64,000 nt of DNA from Paludibaculum fermentans (GTDB lineage Bacteria; Acidobacteriota; Terriglobia; Bryobacterales; Bryobacteraceae), in the NCBI RefSeq assembly GCF_015277775.1, contig NZ_CP063849.1, forward strand, positions 4,402,001-4,466,000, read 5' to 3'. Under the pieces are notes generated by a model. The model ran no database searches and was not told the DNA's origin. It worked only from the letters and a program-made list of their open reading frames with translations. Both the position numbers and the translations under genes were made by a program. Below are positions 1 to 8,671 of this stretch, one piece after another. Every line of letters starts with the position of its first letter. Positions within the stretch are counted from its first letter, which is position 1.

Positions 1-1
1 G

Positions 2-388
2 GTGATCTGGGACGACTGTTATAACTCGAATCCAGAGGCCGCCAAAATGATGCTGGACCTGCTGGCCGATACTCCGGCCAAACGGCGCATCGCGGTTCTG
101 GGCGAGATGCTGGAGCTTGGACGCTGGTCCGAGGACCTGCACCGGGAAGTTGGTACGTACGCGGCCCGGCGCGGGATTTCTGTGCTTGTAGGGATTCGCG
201 GCGCCGCAAGGCATCTGGTCGACGCAGGACTTGACGCCGGGTTAGCGCCCGGCGCCGCGCATTTTTTCCCGGAGCCCTCGGCAGCGGGCCGTTTCGTCAA
301 GACGCTGGCGGAGAGCGGTGATGCTCTCTTGTTCAAAGGCTCACGCGGCACCCGCGTCGAGCTGGCGTTACAGGAGTTTCTCAACTAA
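2..388 (+). CDS. murF: UDP-N-acetylmuramoyl-tripeptide--D-alanyl-D-alanine ligase, C-terminal part (cut by window edge)
   Basis: Only the last 128 residues or so are inside the window; the reading frame is open to the left edge, so the codon at position 2 is not a real start. MurF adds D-Ala-D-Ala to UDP-MurNAc-tripeptide in the cytoplasm, the last soluble step of peptidoglycan precursor synthesis. The visible part is the C-terminal Mur-ligase domain: DDCYNSNP near the beginning matches the Mur ligase D-x-Y-N-x-NP motif, followed by VLGEMLELG and a closing LLFKGSRG, all typical of MurF. The stop codon is two bases before the mraY start, and the whole run to murA reads the same way, as expected for a dcw cluster. 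The missing N-terminal and ATP-binding domains lie outside the window. Confidence 0.93.
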   Translation: MIWDDCYNSNPEAAKMMLDLLADTPAKRRIAVLGEMLELGRWSEDLHREVGTYAARRGISVLVGIRGAARHLVDAGLDAGLAPGAAHFFPEPSAAGRFVKTLAESGDALLFKGSRGTRVELALQEFLN

Positions 389-390
389 AA

Positions 391-1524
391 ATGCTGTACT
401 GGCTGCTGTACGAGCAACTGTTTCCGCAGTTCACGCCGTTTCGCATCTTCGGATACGTGACGTTTCGTACACTTGCGGCCAGCATTACGGCCCTGCTGCT
501 CTCGATTCTGCTTGGGCCATGGTTCATCCGGCGCCTGCAGTCGCTTCAGATCGGCCAGCACATTCGGGAAGAGGGGCCTGAGAGCCATCAGAAGAAGGCA
601 GGCACTCCGACCATGGGCGGGCTGCTGATTCTGACCTCGGTCATCATCCCAACCTTACTTTTCACGAATCTGCGAAACCCATACGTGTGGGTGGCTTTGT
701 TCGGATTGGTCAGCTACGGGATCATCGGTTTCCTCGACGACTACGCAAAGGTGAAAAAGGCCCGCAACCTGGGATTAACGGCAAGGCAGAAGCTGCTGCT
801 GCAGATTCTCATGATGGTCTGCCTTGGGGTCTGGCTGCTGGTCCTGCATTCCAAGGGGCTGTACGACACAGCCATGAACGTGCCGTTTCTCAAGAACGTG
901 AAGCCCAATCTGCTGATTCCAGGGCTGCTGGGCAATCCCTGGACCTATCCGCTGGCGTTCATCTTCTTCTTCGGCTTCCTATTCTTCGTCATTGTGGGCT
1001 CGTCGAACGCCGTGAACCTCACGGATGGGCTGGACGGGCTGGCGGCGGGCCTGATGATTGTAGCCAGCGGGGCAATGACAATCCTGAGCTATGTCAGCGG
1101 CCATGCTCAGTTCGCGCACTATCTCGGCCTGACACGGCTTTCGGGCACGGCCGAGTTGACTATCTTCTGCGCTTCTCTGACAGGTGCGTCGCTCGGCTTC
1201 CTTTGGTACAACGCTCATCCAGCGGAAGTATTCATGGGGGACGTCGGCTCCCTTGCCCTGGGCGGCAGCCTGGGCATCGTTTCGGTGCTGATCAAGCAGG
1301 AGATTCTCCTGATCTTCATCGGCGGTGTGTATGTCATTGAGTTGTTGAGCGTGGTCATCCAGGTAGTGAGCTTCAAGACCAGAGGGAAGCGAGTGTTCCT
1401 GATGGCACCGATCCATCACCATTTTGAGAAGAAGGGTTGGGACGAAACGAAGGTGGTCGTCCGTTTCTGGATCGCCGGGCTCGTGATGGCCTTGTTCGCA
1501 CTCACGACACTGAAACTGCGGTAA
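391..1524 (+). CDS. mraY: Phospho-N-acetylmuramoyl-pentapeptide-transferase
   Basis: MraY moves phospho-MurNAc-pentapeptide onto undecaprenyl phosphate in the inner membrane, making lipid I. The 377-residue product has about ten hydrophobic segments and the family signatures in order: GTPTMGGLL near residue 70, FLDDYAK (the Asp-Asp pair of the active site) near 115, NAVNLTDGLDGLA near 205, MGDVGSLALGG near 285 and the HHH cluster in APIHHHFEKKG near 340. Its length is slightly above the 360 of E. coli. The ATG follows the murF stop after two bases, so translation is probably coupled. The downstream neighbour is murD, the usual dcw order. Confidence 0.97.
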   Translation: MLYWLLYEQLFPQFTPFRIFGYVTFRTLAASITALLLSILLGPWFIRRLQSLQIGQHIREEGPESHQKKAGTPTMGGLLILTSVIIPTLLFTNLRNPYVWVALFGLVSYGIIGFLDDYAKVKKARNLGLTARQKLLLQILMMVCLGVWLLVLHSKGLYDTAMNVPFLKNVKPNLLIPGLLGNPWTYPLAFIFFFGFLFFVIVGSSNAVNLTDGLDGLAAGLMIVASGAMTILSYVSGHAQFAHYLGLTRLSGTAELTIFCASLTGASLGFLWYNAHPAEVFMGDVGSLALGGSLGIVSVLIKQEILLIFIGGVYVIELLSVVIQVVSFKTRGKRVFLMAPIHHHFEKKGWDETKVVVRFWIAGLVMALFALTTLKLR

Positions 1525-1530
1525 GGAATC

Positions 1531-2844
1531 ATGAACATTGAAGGAGCTCGCGTAACAGTCTTCGGCATGGGCAAGTCCGGTCTGGCGACGATCGGATTAC
1601 TGCACGCCCACGGAGCCGTGGTGCGGGCATCAGATGTGAAGGCTCCGGCGGACCTGCCGGACCTCGGAGTGGAGTTTGTCCCCCAGGGACCCGAAGCCCT
1701 CGCCGGCTGCGATCTGGCCGTGCTCTCTCCGGGTGTAACGCCCAATCGTCCGCTATTTGAAGAAGCAGCAGCTCGTGGCGTCAAGGTGGTTGGCGACGTC
1801 GAGGCGGCATCCTGGTTTCTGCGCGGCCCGATCATCGGCATCACCGGCGCCAATGGCAAGACTACGACTACGGCGCTGGTCGGACATCTCCTCGAAACGG
1901 CCGGTATTCCCTGCCAGGTAGGCGGCAACATCGGCACCCCGCTGGCGTCCATGGTGAACGATTCCAGCGACGGAAAGTGGAACGTCCTGGAACTCTCCAG
2001 CTTCCAGTTGGAGACGACGGACACGCTGCATGTGAAGATCGCCGCTGCATTGAACGTGACGCCGGACCACCTGGACCGGCACGGGTCCTTTGAGAACTAC
2101 GCCGCGGCCAAGGCACGGATCTTCCGCAATCAAACCGGCTCTGATTTCGCCGTCCTCAATGCGGAGAACGAACCCACCGTAGCCTACGCGAAGCTGACGG
2201 CGGCTCAGGTTCGCTGGTTCCACGCGGGTGGGGCCGTGAAGCCAGGCTTCTATCGCGAGGGTGACCAGTTGACGGCTGACGGAGTTCCCTTCATGGCGGT
2301 CTCTGAAGTGAAGCTGCGTGGACGCCACAACCTCGAAAACGTTCTGGCCGGCGCGTGCGCGGCCCATCTGGCAGGAGCACCACTGGCCTCGATCCGCGAA
2401 GGGGTCATGACGTTTCCAGGTGTCGAACACCGGATTGAGTATGTCCGGACCGTCAACGGCGCCGCCTATTTCAACGACTCCAAGGCGACCAATGTGGATG
2501 CCACGGTGAAGGCGCTGGAATCGTTCGACCACGGCCTGTGGGTCATTCTCGGCGGCAAAGACAAGAACAGCGACTACACTACGCTACGCGACCTCCTACA
2601 CAACCGGGCAAAGGCAGCGCTCTTGATTGGGGCCGCGGCTGAGAAAATCGCGGCACACCTGGGCGATGCGGTACGTCTGGAGCGCTGTGGGGATCTTGCC
2701 CATGCCGTGGCGCTCGCACATCGGGAAGCCCAACCGGGCGACACAGTTTTACTGGCGCCGGCCTGTGCCAGCTTTGATCAGTTTTCTGGCTATGAAGAAC
2801 GAGGCAGAGTCTTCAAACACTTAGTAAAAGAGTTGGAGAACTAG
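1531..2844 (+). CDS. murD: UDP-N-acetylmuramoyl-L-alanine--D-glutamate ligase
   Basis: MurD adds D-Glu to UDP-MurNAc-L-Ala using ATP. The 437-residue length is normal. An N-terminal Rossmann-like domain (VFGMGKSGLA) binds the UDP moiety. The Mur-ligase ATP loop GITGANGKTTTT is near residue 105, then NVTPDHLDRHGSFENY near 175 and the C-terminal domain with YFNDSKATNVDAT and VILGGKDKNSDY. A purine-rich AAGGA sits just upstream of the ATG. It lies six bases after mraY and three bases before ftsW, inside the same transcription unit. Confidence 0.97.
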   Translation: MNIEGARVTVFGMGKSGLATIGLLHAHGAVVRASDVKAPADLPDLGVEFVPQGPEALAGCDLAVLSPGVTPNRPLFEEAAARGVKVVGDVEAASWFLRGPIIGITGANGKTTTTALVGHLLETAGIPCQVGGNIGTPLASMVNDSSDGKWNVLELSSFQLETTDTLHVKIAAALNVTPDHLDRHGSFENYAAAKARIFRNQTGSDFAVLNAENEPTVAYAKLTAAQVRWFHAGGAVKPGFYREGDQLTADGVPFMAVSEVKLRGRHNLENVLAGACAAHLAGAPLASIREGVMTFPGVEHRIEYVRTVNGAAYFNDSKATNVDATVKALESFDHGLWVILGGKDKNSDYTTLRDLLHNRAKAALLIGAAAEKIAAHLGDAVRLERCGDLAHAVALAHREAQPGDTVLLAPACASFDQFSGYEERGRVFKHLVKELEN

Positions 2845-2847
2845 ACG

Positions 2848-3999
2848 ATGTCCACCTGCATCCGAACCGATTGGAAGTTGTTTGGCGCAACGATGCTGAT
2901 TCTGCTGTTCGGCCTCATGATGGTCTACAGTGCATCTTCGGTAGTGGCCGAGGTGAACTACAACAAGCAGACCTGGGAGTTTGCGGCACGGCAACTGGTG
3001 GCCGCGCTCATCGGCGTGTCGGCCATGCTGGTGTTGAAGCGGATGGATTACCGGAAACTGCAGCACCCTCTCTGGATCCTGATTCCCCTGGGCATCACCA
3101 TCATGCTGCTGGTTGGAGTAATTGTCGCCGATCCGAGGGCGCACCGCTGGTACAGGCTTCCCGGGCTGGGCCAGTTCCAGCCAAGTGAGATCGCGAAGCC
3201 GGTGCTGATCCTGTTTCTCGCCTGGTTTGTCTCGCGTCAAGGCGACATCATCAATAGCCGCTACACGATCATCCCAACGGCTCTCGTAGTCGGCGGGCTG
3301 ACACTTCTGATCGGCTACGGCGACCTAGGCACAGCGGCCATCATCCTGGCGCCGGCTGTGATCATCTTCTACGTAGCCGGCATCGAGCGCCGCTACTTCT
3401 ACCTCACACTTTGCCTTGTGGCCCTGCTGGGCGTCGGCTTCATCATCCAGAAGCCTTACCGGCTGATTCGCGTGACCTCCTTCTTCGGCCTGACGGAAGA
3501 GGTGATCAACACCAATCCGCGTTACCACTGGCTGGCGGTAAGGCTGGCCTCCACGAAGGCGGCTCGCGATGCGGATCACCAGCCCCGGCAGTCCAAGCTT
3601 GCGGTCGGCAGCGGCGGTCTGACCGGAGTAGGGCTGGGTCAATCGAATCAGAAGCTCGGCTTCCTTCCCGAAGCGCACACTGACTTCATCTTTGGTGTAG
3701 TGGGCGAGGAAACGGGGCTGGTGGGCTGCCTGTTGCTCTTATCCGGTTACCTATACGTCTTCTGGCGCGGCCTGCGTCTTTTCTGGCTCACACCGGATCC
3801 CTTCGGGCGCTACATCGCCCTCGGTTGTGTGTCGGTGTTGACGGTGCAGGCCCTGTGCAACATGAGTGTGGTCCTGGACATGGCGCCGACAAAGGGCATC
3901 CCGCTGCCGTTGATCAGTTACGGCGGCACGGCGCTGATCTGCACGCTGGCCACCATCGGCCTGTTGATGAGCGTGGGCGACCGAGCGACGGCGGAATAG
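2848..3999 (+). CDS. ftsW: Cell division lipid II polymerase FtsW (SEDS family)
   Basis: SEDS-family peptidoglycan glycosyltransferase of the divisome, an integral membrane protein acting with its cognate penicillin-binding protein. The 383-residue product has about ten membrane segments. Family marks are the N-terminal LFGLMMVYSASSV, the central HRWYRLPGLGQFQPSE, the extracytoplasmic loop EAHTDFIFGVVGEE, and PTKGIPLPLISYGGTAL near the C-terminus. Its place between murD and murG favours FtsW over RodA. GGAG precedes the ATG by about ten bases. The stop codon is embedded in AGGGAGG, which serves as the ribosome-binding site of the next gene. Confidence 0.96.
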   Translation: MSTCIRTDWKLFGATMLILLFGLMMVYSASSVVAEVNYNKQTWEFAARQLVAALIGVSAMLVLKRMDYRKLQHPLWILIPLGITIMLLVGVIVADPRAHRWYRLPGLGQFQPSEIAKPVLILFLAWFVSRQGDIINSRYTIIPTALVVGGLTLLIGYGDLGTAAIILAPAVIIFYVAGIERRYFYLTLCLVALLGVGFIIQKPYRLIRVTSFFGLTEEVINTNPRYHWLAVRLASTKAARDADHQPRQSKLAVGSGGLTGVGLGQSNQKLGFLPEAHTDFIFGVVGEETGLVGCLLLLSGYLYVFWRGLRLFWLTPDPFGRYIALGCVSVLTVQALCNMSVVLDMAPTKGIPLPLISYGGTALICTLATIGLLMSVGDRATAE

Positions 4000-4004
4000 G
4001 GAGG
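3998..4004 (+). promoter_or_regulatory. Ribosome-binding site deciding the murG start
   Basis: AGGGAGG is the only good anti-Shine-Dalgarno match between ftsW and murG. Its distance to the three in-frame candidates is 8 bases (CTG, 4013), 17 bases (GTG, 4022) and 20 bases (ATG, 4025), so it points to CTG as the initiator. This is inference from spacing. Confidence 0.5.
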
Positions 4005-4021
4005 ATTCGAACCTGCTGTTC

Positions 4022-5110
4022 GTGATGACAGGCGGAGGTACGGGCGGCCACGTGATTCCAGCCGTGGCAGTAGCGTCCGAACTGCGCCGCCTGGGCCACG
4101 ACGCGATGTTTATCGGGACGAGGCGTGGCCTGGAAGCGACAATTGTGCCGCGGGCGGGCTTCGACATTGAGTGGATCGAGATCGGCGGCCTGCAGCGTGT
4201 CGGCGTTTGGCAGACGCTTAAGACCATCGCGCAACTGCCGCTCAGCATCTGGAAGAGCTGGCGGATTCTAAAATCGCGCCGCGCGGCAGCGGTCTTCTCG
4301 ATGGGCGGCTATGTGGCCGCACCGGTCATGCTCGCGGCAAGCCTGAGTGGGACGCCAGTGGTCGTGATGGAGCCGAATGCCATGCCGGGCCTGGTCTCGC
4401 GCAAGCTGGCCGGCACCGTGCACCGGGCGTTGATCGGCTTCGAGGAATCGAAGAAGTACTTCCCCCAGGGGCGGACGGAAATCACGGGCCTGCCAGTGCG
4501 GCAGGAGTTCTTCGACATCCAGCCACGCGAACCGGGCGAGGTCTTCAGCGTATTGGTGACAGGCGGCAGCCGCGGATCCCGCGCGCTGAACCGAGCAGCG
4601 AGGGAGAGCTGGCCTCTGTTTCGGAACAGCGGCCGCAGGGTGCGATTCGTGTTGCAGTGCGGCGCGGACGAGCACCACGCACTCGCCAAAGAGTTCAATG
4701 AATATGGCTTGGAGGGCGAGGTGATCCCCTTCATTCACGACATGGCGGCAGCGTACTCCGCGGCCGACCTGGTAGTCAGCCGCTCAGGAGCAGGCGCTGT
4801 GAATGAATTGACTGCGGCTGGCAGGCCGGCGGTGCTGGTTCCCTTCCCTGCCGCGGCCGACGACCACCAGAGGCACAACGCAGAAGCGTTGGAACGGGCC
4901 TGCGCCGCTCGTGTGGTGCTTGAGAATGCGTGGACAGGCAAGTGCCTGTTCGAAACGGTAATCGGGCTGATGGATCATCCCGAGGATCTGTCGGCGCTGT
5001 CGCGGGCTGCCCGCGGGCTTCGACGGCCGGGCGCGGCATTGCGGGCCGCGGAAGTCTTGGTGGAAGCCGGCCGCAAACGGCAAAAGGACGGGGAAAGCCA
5101 CTCAAATTAG
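4022..5110 (+). CDS. murG: UDP-N-acetylglucosamine--N-acetylmuramyl-(pentapeptide) pyrophosphoryl-undecaprenol N-acetylglucosamine transferase
   Basis: MurG adds GlcNAc to lipid I on the cytoplasmic membrane face, giving lipid II. The product has two GT-B domains: TGGGTGGHVIPAVAVA at the N-terminus, VTGGSRGSRALN near 180, and the donor-site segment SRSGAGAVNELTAAGRP near 255 followed by ADDHQRHNAEAL. The start is uncertain. GTG at 4022 and ATG at 4025 lie 17-20 bases from the strong AGGGAGG at 3998-4004, too far. A CTG at 4013 lies 8 bases from it and would add three residues before this start, giving a normal-looking MurG N-terminus. The coordinates here use the conventional GTG. A gap of 74 bases follows, the largest within the cluster. 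Confidence 0.95.
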   Translation: MMTGGGTGGHVIPAVAVASELRRLGHDAMFIGTRRGLEATIVPRAGFDIEWIEIGGLQRVGVWQTLKTIAQLPLSIWKSWRILKSRRAAAVFSMGGYVAAPVMLAASLSGTPVVVMEPNAMPGLVSRKLAGTVHRALIGFEESKKYFPQGRTEITGLPVRQEFFDIQPREPGEVFSVLVTGGSRGSRALNRAARESWPLFRNSGRRVRFVLQCGADEHHALAKEFNEYGLEGEVIPFIHDMAAAYSAADLVVSRSGAGAVNELTAAGRPAVLVPFPAAADDHQRHNAEALERACAARVVLENAWTGKCLFETVIGLMDHPEDLSALSRAARGLRRPGAALRAAEVLVEAGRKRQKDGESHSN

Positions 5111-5115
5111 TGGTT

Positions 5116-5133
5116 CCGGCGGCTAACCGCCGG
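5116..5133. repeat. Perfect GC-rich hairpin between murG and murC, REP-like
   Basis: Seven-base arms CCGGCGG and CCGCCGG enclose a four-base CTAA loop. No T-run follows, so it is not a standard intrinsic terminator. On the opposite strand the hairpin is preceded by GGAGAG, similar in layout to the REP-like hairpins at 56.5 and 57.3 kb (GGAG foot, four-base loop), although the loop bases differ. It may be a scattered REP copy, or an mRNA-stability element inside the dcw operon. Confidence 0.45.
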
Positions 5134-5144
5134 CTCTCCGCGCA

Positions 5145-5174
5145 TTGACACAGCGCGGGAGGCCCGAAACAATA
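5145..5174 (+). promoter_or_regulatory. Candidate internal sigma-70 promoter for murC
   Basis: A perfect TTGACA at 5145-5150 is followed after 17 bases by AACAAT (5168-5173), or after 18 by ACAATA. Transcription would start around 5180, about five bases before the murC ATG, giving an almost leaderless message. No Shine-Dalgarno sequence is visible before this ATG, which fits. Confidence 0.45.
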
Positions 5175-5184
5175 GGGTATCCGG

Positions 5185-6573
5185 ATGTTTTCTGAATCTC
5201 AGCCCCTGCATTTTGCGGGTATCGGCGGCATCGGCATGAGCGGGCTGGCCGAGATCTATCACGCCCGCGGGTGCACAGTCACCGGGTCGGACGTGAAGCT
5301 CTCCGCCATCACAGCGCGGCTGGAGCGGCTGGGGATTCGTGTGTGTGAAGGGCATGCGGCGGCGAACCTGCCCAGCAACACAGCGGCCCTGATCGTGACG
5401 TCCGCCCTGCGCCCGGACAATCCCGAGATGGTGGAAGCACGCAGGCGCGGCCTGCCCGTGGTATTGCGCGGAGAATTGCTGGCGGACCTGATGTCGGGCC
5501 GCAAGGGCGTGGCCGTCGGCGGGAGCCACGGCAAGACGACCACCACGTCGATGCTGGCCTGCATTGCCCTGGAAGCGGGGGTCGATCCCACGGTATTCAT
5601 CGGAACACTCGTCCCCTTCCTCGACGGCTCCAATGTCCGCCTCGGCGGCGATCTCATGATCACCGAGTGTGATGAGAGTGACGGATCGTTTCTGGAACTG
5701 GCACCGGCCTACAGCATCGTCACCAACATCGACAGGGAGCATCTCGACCACTACGGCACGTTTGAGAATGCCAAACAGGCGTTCGTCCGGTTCGCCAACC
5801 GGGTTTCGTTCCGGGGCGCGGCGATCCTGTGCGTGGACGACCCCGAAGTACGCAGCGTGCTGCCGGCGATCCGGCGCAGGGTCGTTACGTATGGCATATC
5901 TTCCGACGCGCATCTCAGGCTATCAGAGGTGATCACCGGCACGGCCGGCAGCCACTTCCACCTCACAGTCGGCGGCGAAGCCCTCGGTACATTCGAGTTG
6001 AACGTCCTTGGCCGCCACAATGTACTCAATGCCACAGCGGCCATCGCCGCGGCATTGGAACTGGGCATTCCGCTGGAACAGATTCGAGCCGGCCTGGCGG
6101 CCTACCGGGGCACCGGACGGCGCATGGAGCTCAAAGGCACCGAGCGCGGCATTACTGTGATGGATGACTATGGCCACCATCCCACCGAAGTGCGGGCCAC
6201 GCTGGCAGCCTTGCGGCTCACACAGCCGGGCCGCTTAGTCGTCTTGTTCCAGCCGCACCGGTACACGCGCACCAAGGCGTTGATGCCCGAGTTCGCTTCG
6301 GCTTTCGGCGATGCGGACGTGGTGCGGATCGTTGAGCTGTACGAGGCGAGCGAGTCGCCGATCGAGGGCGTGAATTCGGAGGCGCTGGCGAAAGCAGTAC
6401 GGCAGCAGGGCCATCCGGATTGCCGGTTCGCAGGCTCGTTGGCGCAGTCTGTGGAGGCGATCGCAGGCGAGTTGAGAGCAGGTGATCTCGTGTTGACATT
6501 GGGCGCGGGCAGCGTCACACAGGCAGGGCCAATGCTCCTGGCCAAGCTGAGAAAGGAATCTTCCGATGGCTAG
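5185..6573 (+). CDS. murC: UDP-N-acetylmuramate--L-alanine ligase
   Basis: MurC adds L-Ala to UDP-MurNAc, the first amino acid of the stem peptide. The 462-residue product has the N-terminal UDP-binding motif FAGIGGIGMSGLAEI, the ATP loop VGGSHGKTTTT near 112, NIDREHLDHYGTFENAK near 185 and the C-terminal HHPTEVRATLAAL near 330. The ATG has no clear ribosome-binding site and a promoter-like element lies just upstream. The 3' end overlaps ftsQ by 8 bases. In many bacteria murB and ddl follow; here ftsQ follows directly. Confidence 0.96.
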   Translation: MFSESQPLHFAGIGGIGMSGLAEIYHARGCTVTGSDVKLSAITARLERLGIRVCEGHAAANLPSNTAALIVTSALRPDNPEMVEARRRGLPVVLRGELLADLMSGRKGVAVGGSHGKTTTTSMLACIALEAGVDPTVFIGTLVPFLDGSNVRLGGDLMITECDESDGSFLELAPAYSIVTNIDREHLDHYGTFENAKQAFVRFANRVSFRGAAILCVDDPEVRSVLPAIRRRVVTYGISSDAHLRLSEVITGTAGSHFHLTVGGEALGTFELNVLGRHNVLNATAAIAAALELGIPLEQIRAGLAAYRGTGRRMELKGTERGITVMDDYGHHPTEVRATLAALRLTQPGRLVVLFQPHRYTRTKALMPEFASAFGDADVVRIVELYEASESPIEGVNSEALAKAVRQQGHPDCRFAGSLAQSVEAIAGELRAGDLVLTLGAGSVTQAGPMLLAKLRKESSDG

Positions 6574-7459
6574 ACGGAAGAAACAGGAAGAAGAGATTGA
6601 GGAGCAGAAGCCTGCTTCCGAACGCAACGTCGTCTCGCGAGATACGATTCGTACCGCCCTGCGGTTTACGTTTTGGACCTTGTCGCTGGTCGTCAGCGTC
6701 TTTGCTGTCGCGTGGATTACCTTGCAGGGGGAGCAGTTCCTCACCAACGACCCGCGTTTCCACCTTCCAGCGCGCGGCGCCAGCGCCCGCGATGAAGGCG
6801 TGGAAGTGCGCGGATTGAAAAATGCATCCAAGAGCGCCGTCATGCGTGTCTTTGAAAACGACCGGGGCCGCAGTCTGGCCGACGTCGACCCGGATCGCCG
6901 CCGGATGCAGTTGCGGGCAGTGGACTGGGTGCGGGACGCCAGCGTGCGCCGCATCTGGCCGAACCACCTCGATGTGGAAGTGACCGAACGGGAACCGGTG
7001 GCCTTCGTGCAGGTCGCCTCCGGATTCACCGGCAATTTCGAAAATCCGGTCACCTACAAGCCCATGCTGATCGATGCCGACGGCGTCATCCTGCGCCTGC
7101 GCGGCAGCGTCCCCGCCAATCTGCCGCTGTTGACGGGCGTGCGCGTTAGCGAGGACGTGGAAGTGCGCCGGGCGCGGGTATTGCGGATGATGCGCATGCT
7201 GGATGAGCTTCGCGACTTCCGCGACCGCATCCCGGAGATCGACGTGAGCGACCCGGAGAGCATCCGCATCACCTACCAGATGCAGGACCAGCAGGTGATC
7301 CTGATTCTCGGCAACGAGCGGTTCCTGGAACGGCTGAACATCTTTATCCGCCACTATGACGGGATTCGCGACCGCTTGCCCCCCAGGGCAATTCTCGATG
7401 TGAGCCTGGAAGGCCGCATCACGGCGATCGAACCCGCGGACGGGGCCCACAAGAAATAA
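6566..7459 (+). CDS. ftsQ: Cell division protein FtsQ/DivIB
   Basis: Bitopic divisome protein linking early cytoplasmic and late periplasmic division proteins. The 297 residues show a charged cytoplasmic N-terminus rich in Lys/Glu, one membrane helix near 33-53, then a POTRA domain near 78-148 (VEVRGLKNASKSAV through VEVTEREPVAFVQV) and a FtsQ/DivIB beta domain. The ATG overlaps the murC stop by 8 bases and the stop codon abuts the ftsA start without spacing, so all three are probably translationally coupled. Confidence 0.92.
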   Translation: MARRKKQEEEIEEQKPASERNVVSRDTIRTALRFTFWTLSLVVSVFAVAWITLQGEQFLTNDPRFHLPARGASARDEGVEVRGLKNASKSAVMRVFENDRGRSLADVDPDRRRMQLRAVDWVRDASVRRIWPNHLDVEVTEREPVAFVQVASGFTGNFENPVTYKPMLIDADGVILRLRGSVPANLPLLTGVRVSEDVEVRRARVLRMMRMLDELRDFRDRIPEIDVSDPESIRITYQMQDQQVILILGNERFLERLNIFIRHYDGIRDRLPPRAILDVSLEGRITAIEPADGAHKK

Positions 7460-8662
7460 GTGTCAAAGAAACCACAACTCGCCGTCGGACTCGACATTGG
7501 CAGCGCCTGGACGCGCGTCGTCGTGCTGTCTCTCGTCGACAATTGCCTGCACTACCGCGGGCATTCGGCGGTCATTTCGCGCGGCTGGCATCGCGGCCAG
7601 ATTGCCGATCAGTCGGCCGTAGCGGAAACAGTTCGGCAGGCGGTGCAGCAGGCCGAACTCAGTTCCGGAGAGCAGATCGGCTCCGTCGTGGTGGGCGTCG
7701 GCGGCCCGTCGACCCGCTCGCAGCAGGGCCGCGGGTTGTACGAATTCGGCCACCGCAGGCCAATTGAAAGAGGAGATCTCGTTTACGCCGTGGAACTGGC
7801 GGCCCGGGCGCGTCTCGACGAGGACCGCTTCCTGTTGCAGGTGATGCCGCAGGACTTCACCGTGGACGGACGACCGCCCATCCCCCATCCGCTCAACATT
7901 GAGTGCCAACGGCTGGAAGCCCACGCGTTGCTGATCACCACCTCGATGCAGGAACACCAGGCACTGATCAGTGCTGTGCATCAGGCGCATCTGCGGGTGG
8001 AAGAGACTGTATTCGAGGCAATGGCGGCCTCCTACGCCAGCATCCTGCCCGAAGAGCGCGCGGGCGGGGTTGCCCTGGTGGATATCGGGGCCCACTCCAC
8101 ACACATCGTGTACTATGATGGCGATGCCCTGCTGTACGCGATGGGCATTCCGATCTCGGGCGATCATTTCACACGCGACCTGGGCGAACTCAAGGCCCTA
8201 TCGTTTGATGAGGCGGAGCGGGTGAAGTTCGCGCACGGCTGTGCCCTGCTAGGGCTGACGGCGGATAATATTGTCATAGAGCTGCCCGCCGAAACGGGCC
8301 GTCCTGGCCGGGAGATCAATCGCCGCGACCTGATCGAGATTCTGGAAGCGCGTGCCGTCCAGTTGTTCGATATCGTGGAACGTTGCCGCATACGCTATGC
8401 GCGGGAAACGCCGCTGCGCGAAGGGGTTGTCCTTTGCGGAGGCGGATCGCAGTTGGAAGGAATGGTAGAGGTGACCGAAAAGGTTCTGGGGTGCCCGGCG
8501 CGACTGGGATTCCCCCGGGGCATCATCGACTGGCCCGAAGATTTGTCCAGTTCAGTCTGGACTACTTCGGCCGGATTGGCCATGTACTCCGCCCGTTTGC
8601 AGACCCGCAAAGACAAAAAAGGCGGCGGGCCGAGCATCTGGAGCCTGTTTACGGGAAAATGA
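7460..8662 (+). CDS. ftsA: Cell division protein FtsA
   Basis: Actin-fold ATPase that tethers FtsZ to the membrane. The 400-residue product begins with the phosphate-1 loop VGLDIGSAWTRVVV; GVALVDIGAHSTHIVYY (phosphate 2) is near 205-220 and GVVLCGGGSQLEGM (adenosine site) near 320. The last residues, PSIWSLFTGK, fit the short amphipathic membrane-targeting helix of FtsA. The initiator is GTG, directly after the ftsQ stop. A nine-base gap separates it from ftsZ. Confidence 0.95.
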   Translation: MSKKPQLAVGLDIGSAWTRVVVLSLVDNCLHYRGHSAVISRGWHRGQIADQSAVAETVRQAVQQAELSSGEQIGSVVVGVGGPSTRSQQGRGLYEFGHRRPIERGDLVYAVELAARARLDEDRFLLQVMPQDFTVDGRPPIPHPLNIECQRLEAHALLITTSMQEHQALISAVHQAHLRVEETVFEAMAASYASILPEERAGGVALVDIGAHSTHIVYYDGDALLYAMGIPISGDHFTRDLGELKALSFDEAERVKFAHGCALLGLTADNIVIELPAETGRPGREINRRDLIEILEARAVQLFDIVERCRIRYARETPLREGVVLCGGGSQLEGMVEVTEKVLGCPARLGFPRGIIDWPEDLSSSVWTTSAGLAMYSARLQTRKDKKGGGPSIWSLFTGK

Positions 8663-8671
8663 AAGGAACTC

